This document shows positions 4,746 through 7,358 of a stretch of 7,358 bases of DNA, in pieces. The position numbers were made by a program, and so were the translations under genes. The stretch is from the NCBI GenBank assembly GCA_027007865.1, contig JALTEE010000288.1:1-7358 (forward strand), given 5' to 3'. Under the pieces are notes generated by a model. That model searched no databases, was not told the DNA's origin, and worked only from the letters and a program-made list of their open reading frames with translations. How positions within the stretch are numbered: position 1 is the first letter of the stretch; each line of letters starts with the position of its first letter. This stretch comes from a bacterium. GTDB taxonomy: Bacteria; UBP14; UBA6098; B30-G16.

Positions 4746-5930
4746 GTGCAAAAGAAAATCACAATCAGCGAATTAAATCGTCTCGTGCGCGCATCTGTCG
4801 AAAGAGCGTTTTTCGGCGGTGTATGGATTGTTGGCGAAGTGCGCCAGTTCAAAATTCACAGTTCGGGACACTGGTATTTCGTGATGCGAGATAAAGATGC
4901 TCAGGTAGATTGCGTAATGTGGCGCGGAGATAATGCACAAGCAAACTGGATTCCTCAAAACGGTATCGAAGTCGAAGCACAGGTAATTCCTACGATTTAC
5001 GAAAAGGGCGGGCGCTATCAAGTGATGGTAAAAAAGATTTTGCCCGGAGGAAAAGGCGCACGAGCAATCGCATTCGAAATTCTGAAAAAGAAACTCGATG
5101 CGCTTGGACTTTTCGAGCCATCGCACAAGAAGGCGCTTCCGCCATTTCCACTAACAATCGGCGTTGCAACATCGCGCACTGGCGCCGCAATCCGAGATAT
5201 TTTAAATGTTCTCCGAAGACGAGCGCCGTGGATAACTGTTATCCTCCGAGACACAAAAGTGCAGGGCGAAAGCGCCGCACCCGATATCATCGGCGCAATC
5301 GAAGAATTTAACAAATATGGAACAGTCGATTTGCTCATAATCGGTAGAGGTGGCGGCTCCGAAGATGACCTGTGGTGTTTCAACGATGAGGGCGTCGCAA
5401 ATGCGATATACAATTCGCAGTTGCCGATAATTTCAGCGGTCGGGCACGAGATAGACTTTACAATTTCCGATTTTGTTGCCGATATGCGCGCTCCGACACC
5501 ATCCGCAGCAGCAGAAATCGCCGTGCCAGATAGAAACCGACTAATATCGAGACTCGCTTCGCTACTCCGAACCGCGGCAACCGCACTCTCGAACCGAACA
5601 TTGAAAATGCAAACACGCCTTCAGCAATCCACACAGAAAATGGCTGCGCTGAACCCCGCTCACAAAATAAGCGAACTACGACAAAGAATCGATTGGCTCT
5701 ACTCAAATGCACACGGAGCAATTTTTCGGAAAATGGAATCACAGGAAAAGCAGTTGGAACATCTATCGAATTCGCTCACTATGCTTTCGCCAAAACATAT
5801 TCTTGCACGGGGCTTTTCGATTGTGAGAAAAAATAATAGGGTTATTCGTAGCAACGACGAAATCGAAAAAAACGATGCCATAGACATAGAATTTTACAAA
5901 GGCACAGCGAAAGCAATTGTGAAAGAATAG
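4746..5930 (+). CDS. xseA: Exodeoxyribonuclease VII large subunit
   Basis: A 394-residue catalytic subunit of exonuclease VII, which degrades single-stranded DNA from both ends into oligonucleotides. An N-terminal OB-fold domain (about 5-100; ITISELNRLV, SGHWYFVMRDKDAQVDCVMW) binds DNA. The catalytic domain shows IGVATS.TGAAIRD (138-151), RGGGSEDDLW (201-210), ISAVGHEIDFT (229-239) and RAPTPSAAAE (248-257). A helical stretch (about 262-345) is followed by the typical C-terminal LSPKHILARGFSIV (347-360). It is shorter than the roughly 450 residues of E. coli or B. subtilis enzymes, mainly in the helical part, but both ends are complete. The start is GTG at 4746, fixed by family alignment. No ribosome-binding sequence precedes it, and an ATG at 4738 is out of frame. 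No xseB (small subunit) is adjacent. Confidence 0.96.
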   Translation: MQKKITISELNRLVRASVERAFFGGVWIVGEVRQFKIHSSGHWYFVMRDKDAQVDCVMWRGDNAQANWIPQNGIEVEAQVIPTIYEKGGRYQVMVKKILPGGKGARAIAFEILKKKLDALGLFEPSHKKALPPFPLTIGVATSRTGAAIRDILNVLRRRAPWITVILRDTKVQGESAAPDIIGAIEEFNKYGTVDLLIIGRGGGSEDDLWCFNDEGVANAIYNSQLPIISAVGHEIDFTISDFVADMRAPTPSAAAEIAVPDRNRLISRLASLLRTAATALSNRTLKMQTRLQQSTQKMAALNPAHKISELRQRIDWLYSNAHGAIFRKMESQEKQLEHLSNSLTMLSPKHILARGFSIVRKNNRVIRSNDEIEKNDAIDIEFYKGTAKAIVKE

Positions 5931-5975
5931 ATTTCGGAACAATCTATCCCAAAAAAGAAATTCTCTTTCTTTGTT
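5927..5975 (+). terminator. Two weak hairpins after xseA, possible terminator
   Basis: ATAGATT/AATCTAT (5927-5933 and 5941-5947) spans the xseA stop codon. AAAGAAA/TTTCTTT (5954-5960 and 5966-5972) follows and leads into TTTGTT. Both stems are 7 bp and AT-rich, so termination would be inefficient. They are the only candidates between xseA and the convergent gene that ends at 6054. I see nothing else in 5976-6053. Confidence 0.3.
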
Positions 5976-6053
5976 CAGTATAATAAAGCTTCGATCTAGC
6001 AAGCGAGATTAGGTGTTTTGAGAAAGTTTTGTTCGATGTATTATTTTCTTGTA

Positions 6054-6593
6054 TCATAGTTCGAATCGCAGCCCAAACATCATTGAAAATGAGACGCTTG
6101 TTCTATTTTGAGAGACAATTCCAAGACCGATTTCGCCGTATGGTTTAATTGGGTTGTTTCGCAAACTCACCTGTGCACCCGCTCCGAACTGCATCGAAAA
6201 TATCGTGAATCCCGTCATTGCATTCAGATGAAGTCCGCCGAATGCATAAGGGTCAAACTTTGGCTGCGGAATGAAATAGACAATATCCACAGACGAACCT
6301 GTTCCAAATTCGAGCGATGTCCAACTACCCGCCCACAAATCGACTATCGATGCACGAATGTATAATCCGTCCACGAGAGACACTGGAATCATCCCATTTA
6401 TTTTTAGAACGAGTCCTGCTTCGCTCTGAATACCCAATCCGATACCTGCGCCGAGCATCGGTTTCCAATCCTTGTTTATCGGTCGGCGGTTAGTTTTAGA
6501 AAAAGGCTTTCTTTCTCCCAAAGGTGGTTGCGCAATAAGAATGGAAGTTAAAAGAAAGAAAATGAACAGCAGAACAACGGTGCGCCTAATCAT
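6054..6593 (-). CDS. Small exported protein, probable outer-membrane beta-barrel
   Basis: A 179-residue protein of unknown family. The start at 6593 is preferred to an ATG at 6629 because AAGGAG lies seven bases upstream, and because it puts the signal peptide (MIRRTVVLLFIFFLLTSILIA, likely cut before QPP) at the very N-terminus. The mature part alternates polar and hydrophobic residues with Gly turns (MLGAGIGLGIQSEAGLVLKI, YAFGGLHLNAMTGFTIFSMQ, PYGEIGLGIVSQ) and ends in SMMFGLRFEL, resembling the last strand of an outer-membrane barrel. About 8 strands would fit the length. It lies 14 bases after the secreted DUF4114-like protein gene and is probably co-transcribed, so an envelope or surface partnership is possible. 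A lipid-facing barrel is an inference from pattern only. Confidence 0.75.
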   Translation of the reverse strand: MIRRTVVLLFIFFLLTSILIAQPPLGERKPFSKTNRRPINKDWKPMLGAGIGLGIQSEAGLVLKINGMIPVSLVDGLYIRASIVDLWAGSWTSLEFGTGSSVDIVYFIPQPKFDPYAFGGLHLNAMTGFTIFSMQFGAGAQVSLRNNPIKPYGEIGLGIVSQNRTSVSFSMMFGLRFEL

Positions 6594-6607
6594 AAAAAAC
6601 TCCTTGT

Positions 6608-7358
6608 TTAATGGAATATTGTTAGACAATCATTTACATTATAAATGGAATCAAGTTCTATAAAGACACTATCTCCATCTAAGAAAACGATATTTTTCAA
6701 TGTTGCAAGAATCGTATCGCCTGAGGATGAAATATAATCGAAACCGATGCTGTCCGATGGCGTTGAAAAATATACTGTATCTGCACCACCAACGAGATGA
6801 TTTATCTCGACAGTGAACCACATTCTCGTTGTGTCGATTGCGATTCCTGTTGTGTCGGCAACGAGAAAGGAGACTTCTTGGTCAGCACAACCCGTAAAAC
6901 CTCCGCAAGGACCGCACAAAATAACTGCCGATGCAGGCGAACAAGGATTTGCGCAAAATACTTCGAATACGATATCATCGAAACTGGCATCTTCCCAATC
7001 TTCCCATGCGAGTTCCCAGTGATTTTCGCCGAGTTGATAGATGTGGCAGTATTCGTCGGATGTATCGAGCCGTGTGAAATATGCGCAGGGACCGAATCCT
7101 TCGATGATATTCATATAAAATATAAGATGTGTTCCAGTAGGATAAGTGCCGAGCAAAAATGTATCGGCATAGGGCGAATAAATATGGTCGTCGTCTATTA
7201 GTTCGATTGAATCTGGGAGATAAAGCCCGAAACTGTGATGGCAGGTGGAAGATGTAGAATGATAAATACACCCGAGTAGGCACGGCGAATCAACGACAAT
7301 CGAATCCACAAGAACCGAATCAAGCATCGTTTGCGCAGAAACCGAAGAGAATATTATG
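6608..7358 (-). CDS. Secreted DUF4114-like protein, start beyond the right edge
   Basis: The reading frame stays open to the window edge, so the true start lies to the right. Codons above the internal ATG at 7327 read IIFSSVSAQT, which looks like the end of a signal peptide (cut after SVSA). About 249 residues are visible. A first domain (about 6955-7180) has FLLGTYPTGTHLIFYMNI and HWELAWEDWEDASFDDIVFE, the latter resembling the acidic EDxxD.DFnDv stretch of DUF4114 domains. A second beta-rich, Asp/Thr/Ser-rich domain (about 6625-6910) begins CGPCGGFTGCADQEVSFLV and resembles repeated surface modules of large secreted proteins in candidate phyla. About eleven cysteines suggest disulfides outside the cytoplasm. 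It ends soon after this domain without an obvious anchor or sorting tail. Role unknown. Confidence 0.75.
   Translation of the reverse strand, partial: IIFSSVSAQTMLDSVLVDSIVVDSPCLLGCIYHSTSSTCHHSFGLYLPDSIELIDDDHIYSPYADTFLLGTYPTGTHLIFYMNIIEGFGPCAYFTRLDTSDEYCHIYQLGENHWELAWEDWEDASFDDIVFEVFCANPCSPASAVILCGPCGGFTGCADQEVSFLVADTTGIAIDTTRMWFTVEINHLVGGADTVYFSTPSDSIGFDYISSSGDTILATLKNIVFLDGDSVFIELDSIYNVNDCLTIFH

Noticed and set aside
5979..5984. TATAAT after xseA as a plus-strand promoter
   Set aside because: There is no -35 at suitable distance and no plus-strand gene follows; it is likely chance in AT-rich spacer.
6058..6072. GTTCGAATC resembling a tRNA T-loop
   Set aside because: It is the coding end of the barrel-like protein (RFEL and stop), and no acceptor or anticodon stem can be folded around it.

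Overview
The window looks like a piece of the chromosome of an anaerobic, moderately AT-rich, Gram-negative-type bacterium. Two iron-sulfur MinD-like ATPases and a NifX-type protein point to an anaerobe. A beta-barrel-like protein with a signal peptide and a DUF4114-like secreted protein point to an outer membrane. The style of the secreted protein and a PUR/DUF3276 gene remnant suggest the Bacteroidetes/Chlorobi/Fibrobacteres neighbourhood or a related candidate phylum. I cannot name a species, and this placement is an inference.

Layout. Positions 1-3865 are almost entirely minus-strand and appear to form one operon. It starts from a clear promoter (3838-3865) with a palindrome just downstream. 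The gene order is a NifX/NifB-type protein (3790-3389), a four-cysteine zinc-ribbon protein (3363-3094), a DUF5320 protein (3075-2719), a MinD-like ATPase with an inserted 2[4Fe-4S] ferredoxin domain (2658-1816), and, after an interruption, a second such ATPase (987-106). The interruption (about 990-1815) holds a ParE/RelE-type toxin-antitoxin pair and a broken PUR-family (DUF3276) gene that carries two small palindromes. The two ATPases are of a kind usually found side by side, so this stretch looks like an insertion. A strong RNA hairpin lies between the DUF5320 gene and the first ATPase.

Positions 3931-4688 are a separate minus-strand unit, rpsP-khpA (ribosomal protein S16 and a KH-domain RNA-binding protein), with its own promoter and terminator. 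Diverging from it on the plus strand is xseA (4746-5930), the large subunit of exodeoxyribonuclease VII, with a GTG start that lies almost on the predicted transcription start. At the right end, two minus-strand genes encode cell-envelope proteins: a secreted DUF4114-like protein that runs off the right edge, followed 14 bases later by a small beta-barrel-like protein.

How the genes fit together. The NifX / zinc ribbon / DUF5320 / ferredoxin-ATPase set is a recurrent but biochemically poorly defined group in anaerobes. The likeliest reading is assembly, carriage or redox-coupled handling of an iron-sulfur or mixed-metal cluster. The zinc-ribbon and DUF5320 proteins share almost the same N-terminal 25 residues, which suggests a common docking or assembly tag. 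This set is the most promising candidate system in the window.
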